Both the position numbers and the translations under genes were made by a program. Below are positions 39,241-52,900 of a stretch of DNA of 64,000 nt, piece after piece (position 1 is the stretch's first letter; the number at the start of each line of letters is the position of its first letter). The stretch is from assembly GCA_036583965.1 (NCBI GenBank), contig JAZBQD010000030.1:84758800-84822799 (forward strand), given 5' to 3'. This stretch comes from Prunella strophiata. Its lineage: Eukaryota > Chordata > Aves > Passeriformes > Prunellidae. The notes beneath the pieces were generated by a model that saw only the letters and a program-made list of their open reading frames with translations, did not search any database and was not told where the DNA came from.

Positions 39241-39595
39241 GCCGCGGCAGGCCCCAGCCCCGCCGCCGGGAAGGCGAGGAAGGTGAAGGCCGCCGCGGGG
39301 ACGGCCCGGTTCGGCTGCGGGAAGACGCAGCGCCGCACCCGGCCGCCCGAAGGCGGGAGGGAGGCAGGGATAGAGGGCGGGCCGGGCAGCGCGGCTCTGC
39401 CCTCCCCGCCCCGCCTCTTCCCTCCTTCCCCCCGAGCGTGGCGTTCCAGCAGGACTCCCCAGTATACACTTGTGTACGTGTGTTCGGGTTGGTACGTTTG
39501 GGTTTTTTAACTGTTAAAATGTCTTTCGTAGGTCACTAACGCTCGTATTTAAAAAAAAATAAAATAAAAAAAAATATATATATATATGCATCTGG

Positions 39596-39975
39596 AAATT
39601 ACAGAATCATTTATATTGGAAAAGACCTCTAGGATCTTTGAGTCCAACCGTTCCCCCAGCACTGCCAAGGGCACCACTAAACCGTGTCCCCGAGGGTCAC
39701 ATCCATATGGTTTTTGAACACTTCAGGAAGGTGATTTCACCGTTGCCCTTGGCAGCCTGTGCCAATGTTTGACAAACCTTTCCATGAAGAAGTTTTCCCA
39801 AAAACCTGATCTTGATCTCCTTTGGTGCAACTTGAGGCTGTTTCCTCTGGTCCCATCACTTGCTACTTGGGACATGAAGTCAGTTCTCGCCCAGCTATAA
39901 CTTCCTGTTAGGCAGTTGAAGAGATTAGTAAGGTCACTTTCCATGTGATTCTTCCTCCCTCATGTTTCTCCAAAC
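39596..39975 (-). mobile_element. CR1 LINE 3' fragment, antisense
   Basis: Read on the minus strand it ends GGTTGGACTCAAAGATCCTA, then AGGTCTTTTCCAAT and GATTCTG, the CR1 3' terminus. On the plus strand the mirror text (TGTGCCAATGTTTGACAAACC; TTTCCTCTGGTCCCATCACT) is a familiar CR1 3' region. It is 5'-truncated and non-coding. Confidence 0.88.
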
Positions 39976-40261
39976 ACCTCTTACTATTCCATTTTCTGAA
40001 GCCCACCATCAGGCAGGAAAATTGTCCTTGAATTAAACAATTCACCTAAAAGCAGCCAGCAGAGACAGGCATACCCCAAGCCCTCACCCTGACATGGCAG
40101 ACACAGGGTGGGTGCAGGCTCCAGGAGAAGAAAGCTGCCCTAAGCACTGTGAAGAACAGCTCTAGTGTGATGGCAGGTGTTGCCTGAATGCTGCTGTAGC
40201 CCAGCCCAGGCTCCTTTTCCCCCAAAGGCACTGCATAGTGCACACAGTCACTGCACACAGC

Positions 40262-40293
40262 TGTGCACTCCCACTGGAGAGTGGGAGTGCACA
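40262..40293. repeat. Perfect 14-bp inverted repeat (hairpin)
   Basis: TGTGCACTCCCACT (40262-40275) and AGTGGGAGTGCACA (40280-40293) are exact complements around the four-base loop GGAG. No gene is adjacent. Confidence 0.9.
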
Positions 40294-41910
40294 CTGGACA
40301 AGCTCTGCTCACTGGACAAGCAAAATGCTCACCTACAGGACTCTGATACCCACAAACCCCATCACAACCAGGTGCTGGTGATGTGTCTCTATTAAATATT
40401 TATTTTAAACAGGTCCTCTTGAGGACATATTGCAGTCTTACAGTGCACTCCTCTCTGTTAAAGGAGGATTTAGACTATGATCTGATCCATACATTTTCAG
40501 CCTTGACTACTGTGGTGCACTTTGCTAAAGCCTGACCAAGGAAGTCCAAGGATTCTGTCATTGGTACAGATACCATGGCCAACCTATGGAGTAGAGTAGT
40601 CTAATGCAAATATGTTAGCAACCATGTGTTCAGTGCGATGCTGATGGCTGCTGGTCTCCAGTGAAGCAGCAGAAACAGAGATCTCACTGGGAACCAGTAG
40701 CCAAAAGCCAGTAACCAGAAACCCAATTCTCTGCCTGACTCTGTGTTTGTTTGTATCAGCAGCGTGGGACACCACATCCTTGTGCATCCCTACCTCTCTG
40801 CCTGTGAAGCAAAGTGATGATTGTGACAGTTACCTTTTTAGCAAAGCACATTGGAAATCTGTGGCTGTCACCAGTCTGAGTCTTGCACAGGCTACAGAGC
40901 TGCTCCTTTCTCCAGGTTTCAGTGATGACTACAGTGGCAGCTACGCACGGATTTATTAATAAGCAGTCTCCAGCTGTGGAACCAATTCCTGACAGATTAT
41001 CAGGCTCAACCTAGGAATTTTAACCTTTCAAGTATGTTGTCACTGACATGTATAATAATTAATCCAGTACAAAAGAGACCAATTTTCCAAATTAAGCCCA
41101 GTTAATAAGCTTTGTTGTCAGTAATCAGGCCTGAAAGTGTCTGATGAAGTTGAAGAATGTGTTGCATAGGCAACTGTACTGTTGGATTATACAGTTGCTA
41201 GTTCAGGCCAACAGGATTCTTGCTACTAATAATGCTAAGCTGTAGTAGGGTTTAGTGCTTTAAATAGGCAGCAAAATCAATGTGTGAGTCTGGGTTCTTT
41301 TTAATACTTGAGAATTTTTGCATTGCCAGAGCAATATAAAGGATAATTAAGCTGGTAAAAAGTCACCCTGCTCTTTTTGGAATATTCTGGAGTGTCTTTC
41401 TCAGATAGATGATGCTAAAGCAAATGGAAGTGATGTATACATTTTTTCTGTAAAGACATGGGCCTAAACCTAAAAAATTCATCTTAATAATATGTTCAAT
41501 GTTTATGCCATTAAATAACAGGCTGGATGTCCTAATAACTCCACTGTATCTTTACTCCAGGTTTCACATTTCCCCTGGAAGGGTCTTGCAGAAGACCCAC
41601 ATTTGCAGCTTGGCCAGTCAGGGAAGACCAGGCTGTGGCTCATTCAAGCATTTTAAGAAGTTGTTAGTCTGTCAGTGGCAGACTGTCTTGACTGCTCCTA
41701 ATATAAGTTAATTCTAAATAGCATTTAAGCATACCAAAATGTTTAAATAAGCCCCTGTCTTGGACAAGGTAAGTAATCATCCATACTGCAGTTTACATTT
41801 GAACACATCCAGCTTAATCACACTGAAAGAACTTTCATTTTCCTTGACCTTCTAAGCTCATCCTATTCAGCAGAAGCCTAGGCTTGCCCATATTGTTAAA
41901 CTTATGCCAT

Positions 41911-41995
41911 GTTTTTTTGGTTTTTGGTTTTTTTGGGTTTTTTTTGTTTTTTGGTTTTTTTTGTTGTTGTTGTTTTTCTTTTTTTTTTGCTTTTT
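41911..41995. repeat. T-rich (G/T) low-complexity tract
   Basis: A run of T interrupted by G/GG/GTTG units, with no element body recognisable on either side. Confidence 0.9.
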
Positions 41996-44900
41996 GCTGT
42001 TATTTCAGGATTTAATCCAATGCCAGTTACTAGGATTAGTCTTGGTAGCCCTTTTTAGTCATGTTTTGTTTCCATAAGAGCTGACCTTAAGGCAAGTCAC
42101 CTGCTCAGCATCAAGTACTCACGAGGATTTAAATAAATCTTATTTAAATCAGCAGGAAGGCATGCTTTTCCTAGTGCTTTACTAGTGAAATCATCCATCT
42201 GCTTCATGACTGCATTTCTGAGGCATGGCTGATCACCAGAAGAGATCTCTTGTGTACAAGTACCTTGATTTACAGATCAGACATGGCACCTTTGGTATGT
42301 AATACATTTATTAGGGTGTGATCTTCATCACCAGATTCTGTCTCTTTCTGGAACTTAAGGGACCTTATTTAAATGTGGTTTGGGTTGATGCAAGATAGAA
42401 CATATAGAATACTTTGTGGTCTCTACATTATTAAGAGATACTGTGGAAATAAATTAATAAAATGAATAAAAAAAAAAAAAGCAGACCAATGAATTCAGGG
42501 AGGTACAGCCTCATACAGATGCAGGATTTACTAATACAACATAAATATAATACATATAAAGTGGCATGTGTTTCCTGGATTATTTTGTTTTTATAAAGTA
42601 ACTTTAACAAAGCATAAAGTGCACATCAAGAACAGCTCCTGCATAGGAAAGATTGAGGTGTGTTGAGGGACTGGGGGGACTTAGAGCTAATATCACTAGC
42701 AAAATCATACTGGCTGTAACAGGGGTAAAATCAGATCTGTAAGCAGCAAATGAGATGTGTTTATTTGAAGATTAAGTTAACTTTTTATCTTGGGTTAGAA
42801 GCAAGTTTTACCTCATGATGTGTGCCTTGGAATTCTTAAATCTTTTCATATCATTACACCATTTGATTACCCTTTAAGAAGGAGACAAGAAGTTTAGATT
42901 GAGGTAAGTAGGTCATTAGCTGAACCATCTAATTTATCTTATATTCTTCAGACATTTAGTCTGAGTTGATAGTCTGAAAAATGAAAACAGATCTGTGAAA
43001 TTTATTAATAGCAAAGAACTAAATGTGCTGCTAGGACTGGACTAGAGTGGTGAAGAACTACACTTAATTATCAAATCAATGTCAATTAAAATTGAACCTA
43101 ATGACTTCAAAATTAATTATATGGGTCATAAAATGAGTGCAGCCAATCAGCAAATTATCACATCAATGCAGCAAGATAAGTCAATTCTTTAAATAAAAAT
43201 CAGAAATAACAATTGAATTTGAAGTCCCAGTTATGGGTGTTGTTCAAAGTAGTGAAATTAAGACAAGTGACTGAATCACTTTGTGTTCAAAACAAGTTAT
43301 TGTATTGCAACGTGACTTGCTACCCTCTTTTAACCCTTCCCTTTCCCCACAGCCCAAATCAGACAACTGCATTCAGCTGGCAGAGTCAAACTGGCAAGCA
43401 GATGAGTCTTAAATTCACCTGCTGCATTCCCCAAGGGACAAATTATTTCCAGGTGACAAAGTTGCTGTGACCCTGCAGGTACAATGCTCATGGTTGCATC
43501 TGTGACTTAGGCTCCAGTGTGGGTAAGCTGCAGGTGCCCATGCACCTGTAGTGCTGTGCCTTGACTCGAGAGGAGCTGCAAGAGTGGCACTGCACAGATA
43601 GAGAGCACCAGAGCTGCTCTAGGCTCACATAAAGAAGTAAGGCAGATTTTTAGGTGGGGTTTTTTTGGTCATTGTTTCTCAAAAAGTATTATTGAATGGA
43701 GGCAGCTGTGCTACTCTGAACTAACACTTCTCTCAATCAGTGTTTGAGATTACACTCTGGAATATTGAAAAAACACCTAAGGACAGCATGCTAAGCATAA
43801 GACACAATTCCTGAAGTATCTGACAGTGCTGCTGTAGCAAGGGTTGGGAGAGCTGTTATCTTCTGCTTGATTATCCCCAGGTTACAAAACAGACTGGTTT
43901 TGGGGTAAGCAGAAACACCTGAGGGAGCCTAAGGGGTGACTTGGGTCATGGGGGTGTGAGATTCAAAAAAGAGAGAGGTGGAAGCAGGCACAGAACCTGG
44001 GTACCATTTCCTAATGAATGTGTGTGGGATTAGAATGTTTTACATTAAGTGGAACAGCTTTCACAGGGACATTGAGTGCTTCAAATAATTTATAACTTGC
44101 TCTTTAGGGCTGGCTCTTGGGAGGTGGCAGATGTGGTATCTATCAGGAGGAATTTGAACATTTGTTTCCCATATCCTTATAGCTTAATAATTAATTAGGA
44201 ACTGCACTACTCTTGTGAAGGCAAGAAAAAAGTATTTGTGCCAGAAATTCAAGGAGATGTAAGTCTAAAAGGGTTATCCTACAATGACAGGCACTGTGCT
44301 ACAATCCAGACTCAGGAGGGCAAGTCTGGGAGAGGTGGGACTTCACAGCTCTTGGCACATTCTCCTGACCAAGGCACTGCAAAGGCAGGCTGTGCTCTGG
44401 CCACAGGGAGTGACTCCCCAGGGAGGCCCCACATCCTCCTGCATGGTGTGGCCCCTGTGCCATACCTCAGAGTGTGCTCCTCTGGGGGCATGGTCTTCAT
44501 CCAAGAATAATTTTGGAGCTATATATGTGTGACTGTTTCCAGTGGAAACTAAGAGCCCATCATTTTACAGAGTCCGCAGCCTATTCCATAGCTTCCTTGA
44601 CTCTTTAAAACAAACAAAGGAACAAATAAAAAGCCCAAAAAAAAAAAAAAAATCCTCTCACCCCCAAAAAGAAGAGAAACACATGTTGAAAATTCTTTGT
44701 GTTTTTAGGGATTTTTTTTTGCTGCCTTTCTGAATATGAGCTATTATGTTACCATGTGTCCTCAAACTTACCATGCATGTTCACATGCTACAATATTAAA
44801 AAGAAAAAAAAAAAAAAGGGACAAGGAACTTCCCCAGTCACCACTGTAGACAGAAATAGGGATGGGAGAAAGAATAAGAGGGAGAAGCTGGATTGTTTTG

Positions 44901-46845
44901 AAGAACGTGACCTTTGGATTTGCAACTCTGAGGTGAGATGAATTCTTCAGTTCTTGAACTGAAACTTATGTAGAAGGTTCTTGCCCTTGGAATACACAAA
45001 CATCAGGCTCACAAGACGTAGCTTTACCTTGATTCTCTGTGGCAAATTTTATTTCCTTCAGCATAATGTTTCCCAAGATACTAGGGCACAGCCAGTCTTG
45101 TACTGCAACAATAAAAATTTATTCTCACCTAGGTGAGAACACATGAGAGATTGTCTATTTGAAAATGCCCATTTCTAAAATAAGTGTAGTTTAAGCCACT
45201 TATGGCAACCATGACCAAAAAGAGCCCTGAAAGTATGAGGGGTTGGGTAAATATGGAAAGTTCTAGTGACATTGCTTTCAGCCTCACTACAAGGAAAATG
45301 TTTGAGAGTATGAGATGATCTCAACATTTAATATAAAGCTTTGACATCTCCAAAAGTATAACTGATGGTTACCAACTGGTCTCTCCATTTATTCAGCTCA
45401 CCCAAAGAGCAGTTGATGTTTTGGAATTGTGTGACCACCAATCATTAATCAAACCTTGTGTCAGGACCAGCCATGATAGATCAACCATGAAAAGCATTGT
45501 TTTATCTCCAGAATTTCTTCATCTAAAAAGTGGGAGAATGACTTTACATCTTCTTGCTATGTATTCAACTTAAATGAAAGAAGGTTAACAAGATTAAATT
45601 CACCCTCACAGACAATCTCTGACAAGTATTTTAAGATACTCAGTTATAAATCACACAGTTAAATTAATGTCACCTGTTATTATTGCAATTGGTATTTGAT
45701 AAAGGCAATATTGAAGTTGCCAGCTTTATACTTCAACCAAAGAAAAACATCATTGTTTAATGCTTTATATCCATCACTATAGTGTTTAAGAAAGTATCAT
45801 GGTGTGTTTTTTCAAGTCATGTTACTCTAAATTGCAAAATCTACTCTGAGCTCAAAATTATGAAATTAAATAAGAAGAGTAAGCCAAGCCAAGATGTGGT
45901 TTTCAATTGTCAACTAAGTATTATCATAAAAAGTACATTGGGTTCAGTGATACAAGACACCATCTTGTAGCACAGATCTTACAGAATCTTTTCTCAGTTC
46001 CTTTAAAAATATTGAGTAGCCCGTATCAGCTGTATTAAGCATTCCTCTCTTACCATATAACATCATAAATTCTTATTAAATACAATCTTTTTTGGCCATT
46101 CAGAGCCAAACTTTTCCCTTTCTTAGGCTGTCAGCTCTTGCTGAAGGGCACTAGATCCTCTGTTTACCTTCAGGCTCTGCTCACAATAATCTCTGAGAAT
46201 TACAACTATTTCTTTTTTTAGTATAAGGAACACCCCAGCCCTGCATTTGGCAGCATCCCACCACTTAGGCAGGCATATTTCCACAGCAACACTATCTTTG
46301 TTTTAAGTTGTATCCCCAGAAAAGAAGGAGGCTGCCATCCATCCACCCACTTACCAATTCCCTCTAGACATTCTGTCCTTTCATATTTTACATTATTTAA
46401 CTAGTTGGCTTTCCTGGTTTGAAAAAAACCCTACCAGAGCAGTTAGCATGTACTTTGCTGTGACATCCTTATTTCTTAATTTGCACATCTTCGTTGAGCA
46501 CTCACTTCATTAAGGAAGCCATGTCACTGAGCAGTGACCCATTGATCCAGCCACTGCAAAGAGGGCAGATTATTCTGTCCTTCAGGAATGATAAACAACA
46601 GCAACACACTGAGCCTCATTCTCTTGGATAACTCATGGTGCCACATTGTGCCTTGCACTGTTGTTGTCTAAATGTGCTCCTGTTACAGAAGTTATTGGGT
46701 CATATCAGCTTCTGCTGTTCTCTTTATATTGCTGGAATTAGAACAGGAAAATTCATTTTGGCTATGTTTTTTCTAAACAGAAGGCAGGGAGCTCTGCTTG
46801 ATTTCTCTCTCTTCTTTTCTTTTCTTTTTTTTTTTTTTTTTTTTA

Positions 46846-46931
46846 ATTATTTTATTTTATTTTATTTTATTTTATTTTATTTTATTTTATTTTATTTTAT
46901 TTTATTTTATTTTATTTTATTTTATTTTATT
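46846..46931. repeat. ATTTT pentanucleotide microsatellite
   Basis: About 17 essentially perfect copies of the five-base unit TTTAT, preceded by a pyrimidine tract (CT and poly-T, 46805-46844). It yields a false ORF with alternating FYFIL residues. Confidence 0.97.
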
Positions 46932-49900
46932 GTACGACTATAATCATTATGCGATCATCCTTAAGCCATTGCACACAGATTTCATCTTATCACACAGGAA
47001 AAATCTCTTTTCTTCAACAGGATTTTCAAACTGGATAAGTGAATTACATTATTGATTCCATGGCAAAAACAAAGCTGCTTTTAAAAAGTGTTTGATAATG
47101 GTAGTTTGATACAGAAGTCACTTCAAGACTGCCTTTCAGAGTTGCAAGGAAGACCAGGAAATGCAGCAGCATCTCTGTTTTATGCCAAAAACTCAGCAAA
47201 TTGCTAGAATCTGCCAGACTACACTGTAAAGCGAATGTGTATTTTTTTTAGTGTAACCAGCAGAAATTGGATACACAAATATGTTTCTCGTGTAGAACAG
47301 AGGACATTTAAAATATTTTTCAAATGATAGCCTGGATTTTGGAAATATATTTAATATAATCTCTACAAATTTTTTTCATAACTTTATTATGCCTACTGAA
47401 GCTTTATCATGGTCTTTATTGGCTTCTTTAATGTTGTACTCATTTATCTTACTGTAAATTGTCATAGATGAATTGATTTTAACTTTACATCATTCCTCAC
47501 TATTCCATTAAACACCATCTTCTTTAGACAGTCTATTGCCAACAAGGAATATGATAACGCTGTCAACAGAAAGAAAGAGAAAATTGGAATTGAATGTAAT
47601 TAATTCTCCTGTCTCAGGACTATTCATCCAGTGAAATAACCACAACATAATGTCCATTTTCATGTGACTTCATGATAGTCACATACCTCTGGCCATCATA
47701 AATCTCTGAGGTTTACAGAGACAAACCAAACAGGATTTGACAGTTACTGCACTGTATCTTTTATATTAACAAATTATGAGATGCGGTCCCAACTGTGTCA
47801 TCTCTGCTACACCTCTCCCCAATGACATGTACTAGGAGAAAGGTACCTGATATAACCATTGATGCAGCTGCCTGTTTTGGCTTTTCCTCCTTCTTTAACA
47901 ATTAAGTCAGGTAAAAAGTTCTCTGCTTGCTTTTGAGTGGGGTGCCTTACAGCAAATTATACTGCAGAAAAACAGTCTATCTTCTCAACTTACATGTTAG
48001 AGAGGCTCCAGCCTCCACATTTTTGGGTAGTAGGGCTGAGAGAGGCAGGGACTGCATTTGACAAAACATGAGGTATAGAGTGGTCCTCTGCAGAGTCAGA
48101 AAGTAGTTTTCCATGTGGATAAACTCTCCACTCTGTTCTTTGTTATTATCTCCCTCAAATTCTCTCTCAATTTTTTCCCCTTCTGTTTTGGCTTTGGAGT
48201 AACTCCATCTTTATCTTGGAGCCCTCAGAGCAGGAAGATAGTGCAGCAGTTGCCATTGAAGACAGACAAGATGCACTCTCAAGATACATTGCTATAAAGG
48301 GGAAAAGCAAGCTGGCCTTCCTGCATTTCATGCCCAATGTTGCCAGCATTGAGGAATGTTCAGGTACGTAATTATCACAGGGAAAAACTGCTCATAGTTT
48401 AAACCAACTCAAGACTGAAGTAGTTTATTGAATTATTAACAGCACATAATTGATCAGCTATTTGTGAAATATTCAAGAGGTATACCAACAGATAAACCTC
48501 AACATTAGACACTCACAAACTGTTACTGAGCTAGAAATTTTTGAACACCCTTGTAAAACTAATCCCCAAATGCTCAAATTCTGCACAGCGAGGGACAAGT
48601 GCCTACCTCTTTCTCCGTGGTAAAGGGCTCTCCTCCTGCCCACTTCTCCTTCAGGGGATGTGTCTGCTCTGGCTATGTGTGATCCCCCACTGCTCCCAAC
48701 ACTCCTTGTACCCTCATGCCACCAAGTAAGCTCTGTTGGAGCACAGGTGTAGAATCTGCATTACATCCACTGGGTCACCCCTCCTGGGTGCCTTCTGTGG
48801 CCCCCAATCCACATGGGCACTGCAGTGCTGGTGCTGAGCAGGGCCCCTGTCATTGTCAAACTCTGCTCTGTTATCATCACCAGGGCCCTACCCTCTGTTG
48901 CAAACTTTGGTGCATCTTTTGTGCTTCTTTTCAAGTTCAGTTTGTTTCAAAAGACTTCAATTTCCTAGTTACTGTTAAATCCTGGTGATGGTCTTCCTCT
49001 ATAAGCAGCACCAGTTTGGGCAAGCATCTTCTCAGCCAGTTTCTGGTGTTCTACTCATGTAGTTGTTGACACTCAACTTCTTGTCTTACCAGGCTATTTT
49101 GTTGAGGGTGGTCTACAAAAGCATTCCTCCATAGAATATTTTGCTGTCAAGAAATACTTATTAAGATGATAAAGTAAATACAGATGGAGGATAAAAATTC
49201 CTAAATGTCTGTACTCCTGCCACCACACTATCATTCTCCCTCATTTGTCTTATCTTGTCTAGCTGGTGCATCATATTATGGGAGGTCTTTTTCTATACAC
49301 TTATGTCTAATGATGTGTGTAGATTTTGGACTGGAACTTTGGCCCCTGTTGGGCCTGGAAAGGGCTGAGCAGCACACAGATCCCAGAGCAGAGATCAAGC
49401 TAGCAGAATGGCTCATTCATTGGGTCCTTGCCCAAGCAGGGAGAGCTTTCTTAATTCAAGGTTTGGCCAAAATGGAGCAACTAAACTCAAGAAGATAATA
49501 TGTAAATAGGGCGTTAATGGATACAAATTAATTCTGCATCTATAACAAATGTCACCATGCTTCTGCAAACAGACCTTTGGGAAAGGATAACAATTAAAAA
49601 AAAAAAACCCTCACTCAAATTTATTCGAGAAGGAGATTAAAGGCTTTTAAAAGACATTCAGCTTGTAAAATGGTTCCTTCAAAGGAAAACCTGCCTTTTG
49701 TTTGCCTGTGGTTCTTCTGGATAGCTGCTTACAGGCACATAAGGCAGATCTTTTGCCACAGAGAAAAGATGTATGTGTTCTGTGAACAAAGAGCTCTAGG
49801 ATTCAGGTGTGGAGAGAAACAGCTTCTGAGCAATTCTCAGTATTGGCTATGGACAAAGCATCACTGCTGACAGACAGGTTTGGACCCTGATTCAAGTAGT

Positions 49901-52900
49901 AGAATTAGTATTAATGGCTCTTAGTTTATTGTTGGTTTACAGTCTGGTCTGATTGCTAGACCCAGGAGTGGCCATTTCCATGAAACTTACAATTCCAATA
50001 TTTTCAGGCCTACAAAATGCTCTAACAGCTGAAAAGTTTTGCATTTTGCTACAGTAAAGCTTTTGTGGAGTGATATAATCTAATGAGATAAAAAAAAAAA
50101 AATAAGCCAGTGAGTGTCAAGGCATAACTGCTTTGGCCAAAGGACAGCAAAAAAGCTTAAGTCTTACAGCAGAAGTCAGGAGCCAGAAGGCATACAACAG
50201 TTCATACAAATGACATTTAATATGTCAAAGAAGCAATCACTTCATTTTTGATACCAGCAATACTCTGTAAAGATATAGTTTACTTGAAAAAGAATGCTTT
50301 CATATTAAGTCAAATTACTTAAGAAAAATACAGATACCTTCAGCAATAACTGTAAGTGACAGTGTTTGAGTACTTCCTCATTTGAATAGCACTCAACTCA
50401 GATGTCTGACAGGATTAAGTGCTGGTAAGTATGGCTAAGGGAAGCAGAGCTTTGGGTTAAACTCTTTGCTCCTCACTCAATGATAAGTGACACATAATTG
50501 GAATGTCCAAGGCCTGAGCTCCAGTTATTTGAGCACTCAGCTTCCCAGATGAGCTGGTTTTTGTGTCTCATGTTAAAGTCACGCAGATGATGGGTCATAT
50601 CACCAGCACAGGGTTGATGGGTCATATGATACTGAAATGGATTAACATAGTCTGGTGATTTCTTCTCTCTGGCTGGTGGGTTTAGTGTGAGTGATCTTCA
50701 AGGAAACATGGTCAGGTAGTAAAAATGGTCTGGGATTGACTCTCCCTGTAGTCAGTTCTTGGTGAGAAAAACATTTATTTTCAGCTGCTTTCTTCTCATA
50801 TAGTAATGAAGATGTAGGATTGGGTATTTGCCAGAAATTTGAGATGTATCACATGCATGTTAATCTAAATCCTTTACTCTATTAATCAGTGTAAGGTATC
50901 CATAGACTGTGGTGATCCCTCTATAAACACAAAATTATGATTTACATATAGCTATACCCAAAGAAAATTAAAGCTACAGATTAAATCATTCAGATGTAGG
51001 AGGCATGGATGAATGAGTGTCAGGCATTATAATTCAGCTATTAAAATCAAATTTGTTCAGCTGGTGGTGTGAAGTATGTGTCAGCCACTCCAGCATTTGA
51101 CTCAGAGACCACCTGGAAATTTATGGCAGGCCTAAGATGCCAGGAATGAATCATTCTGGACAAATCCTTGGTGAAAGCTAAACTGCAGATATTGATTGAG
51201 TTATCCCACCAGTTGCCTAAGCAGAAGAACATACTGCTTCCCTGTCCAGCTGGGGAAACAACAAATAAAATTAAGCCAAGTCAGAGCTCCAGGTTAAAGA
51301 TCTTTTCAAATGTCTCAAAATCTAGAAATTATACTGATCCTTTATCCCACTGTTGCCAAATACAGCCCATTGCTACAGCACTGTTTCCATACAGCACAAC
51401 TATGGTTTGTGCAAATTGCTCAATTTCAGAAGAATTTAAACTTTTCTGGCAGAGTGTAGCAGACATAAAATCACATTTCTCCAAAAATTAGCCAATAAAC
51501 TGTCCAAAAGAATGCAAATATTCATATTCCTGGTCTAGTTTCCTAACTTCACCATTGGCATCTGTCCTCCATTTTGATGTTCTTGGTTAACTTTTGTTTT
51601 TGAAATCCTGCCCAGTGGGACATGCTTTTAACTGATCCCCTTGAAATATTTAATTGCTGGCCTACTCAACTTTACAAATGTGGCTTTACAGCTGTAAAGT
51701 ATAGCAACCCAACCACAAACAAAAGCATAAGATTGTACTTACTTGATCATATTGTACTTAGTTGACATTCTGACAACCGAAATCAGCACCTTTAGCAGAT
51801 GTCAGTTTTACAAAAGTGTGATATGTTTTGGTGAAGCAAAGTTTGGGCACACAGCTCTGAGTGCCGAGTAAGCCTTGTGCATGTAAAAACAATAAGATAA
51901 GCTCCCACTGTTTGGACCACTTGTCTGTGCTGGAAAGGTGAATGAATATTAACTAAAACCACATCAAACACAGCCTTGTATTCAACATAAGTAGGCACTG
52001 TCATATGTAATAGAAGATGAGTAATGGGAGCTGTCTGCAGGCTCTGGGGCAGGTTTGCCTAATAAATACCCTCCATTTTCTGCAGCTTTCCTCATCTTTC
52101 CAAACAGGTCGTGGCTGAGGTATTGAAAGCCCTCAGAGCAGGATCAGGCTTTGTACAAAGTACTGCTGAGCTGTGGAGGGGGAGAGGCATGAGCAAGCAG
52201 AAGCAGCTTGGATGAGCTGGGATGCACTCAAGAGCTGCTCAATCGTGACATTCTGCACTCTGTCCTTGCTGTCTGCAATAACTGCTGATTTCATTGCAGA
52301 AATCATTTCCAAAAAGGAAACCAGCCCTTCACCTTTTTTTTTGCCCATTGACGCCAAATTTTCTTCTTACTCATTTATCAATCACAGCGTGTTTTATTCT
52401 AAAATTATGGGTGTCATAATATTGCTGTTGCTAAATATAGGCCAAGACTCCTTACTCACAATAAAAAATCCTCTTGTTTCTCATCAACCCCCTGCTGAAT
52501 CTTCATTTTTAACTCCCTTGTGAATCACTGAAGACTCTGAAAGCCACCCTATTTTTCTCTCTTTGTGCAGAGAGCTCAGGACCTTAAAAGAGGAATTTTA
52601 TTTATGCAGTGAAAGTATGGCTCATTAATGTGGCTTGGTGTTGATATATCAATTGGCTGCACCTTAGCTAACACTTTTGAAATGAAACATCCAGCAGCAA
52701 AGAAAGTTCTGATTTAAGGAAGCTGAATGTGTTCACAATATAACACCCTCATATATTTGAAATTTTCATTTTCAACACTTCCCCATTCTTCTCTCATACT
52801 GCATAGCTGTGACAAAATACTATTTTCAGTTAGGAAATAAGTTGTGATTTTTTTTTTTAGTGGAGCTTGAATGAGTTAATTTTTTCTCATCTTCAAGTAT

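Larger units (their letters stand above)
38200..39480 (-). promoter_or_regulatory. CHST10: CHST10 CpG-island promoter
   Basis: About 1.2 kb of CpG-dense sequence upstream of the CHST10 coding exons, with the densest part at 38930-39420. It is the only CpG island between CHST10 and NMS. It contains a good splice donor for a non-coding first exon on the minus strand (39028-39027). Long ORFs here on both strands have no family resemblance and are treated as composition effects. Confidence 0.75.

Noticed and set aside
38823..39539. 238-residue and overlapping 209-residue plus-strand ORFs near the CHST10 promoter
   Set aside because: They lie in the densest part of a CpG island and consist of Pro/Arg/Ala runs with no recognisable motif. 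They are better explained as composition effects around a non-coding first exon.
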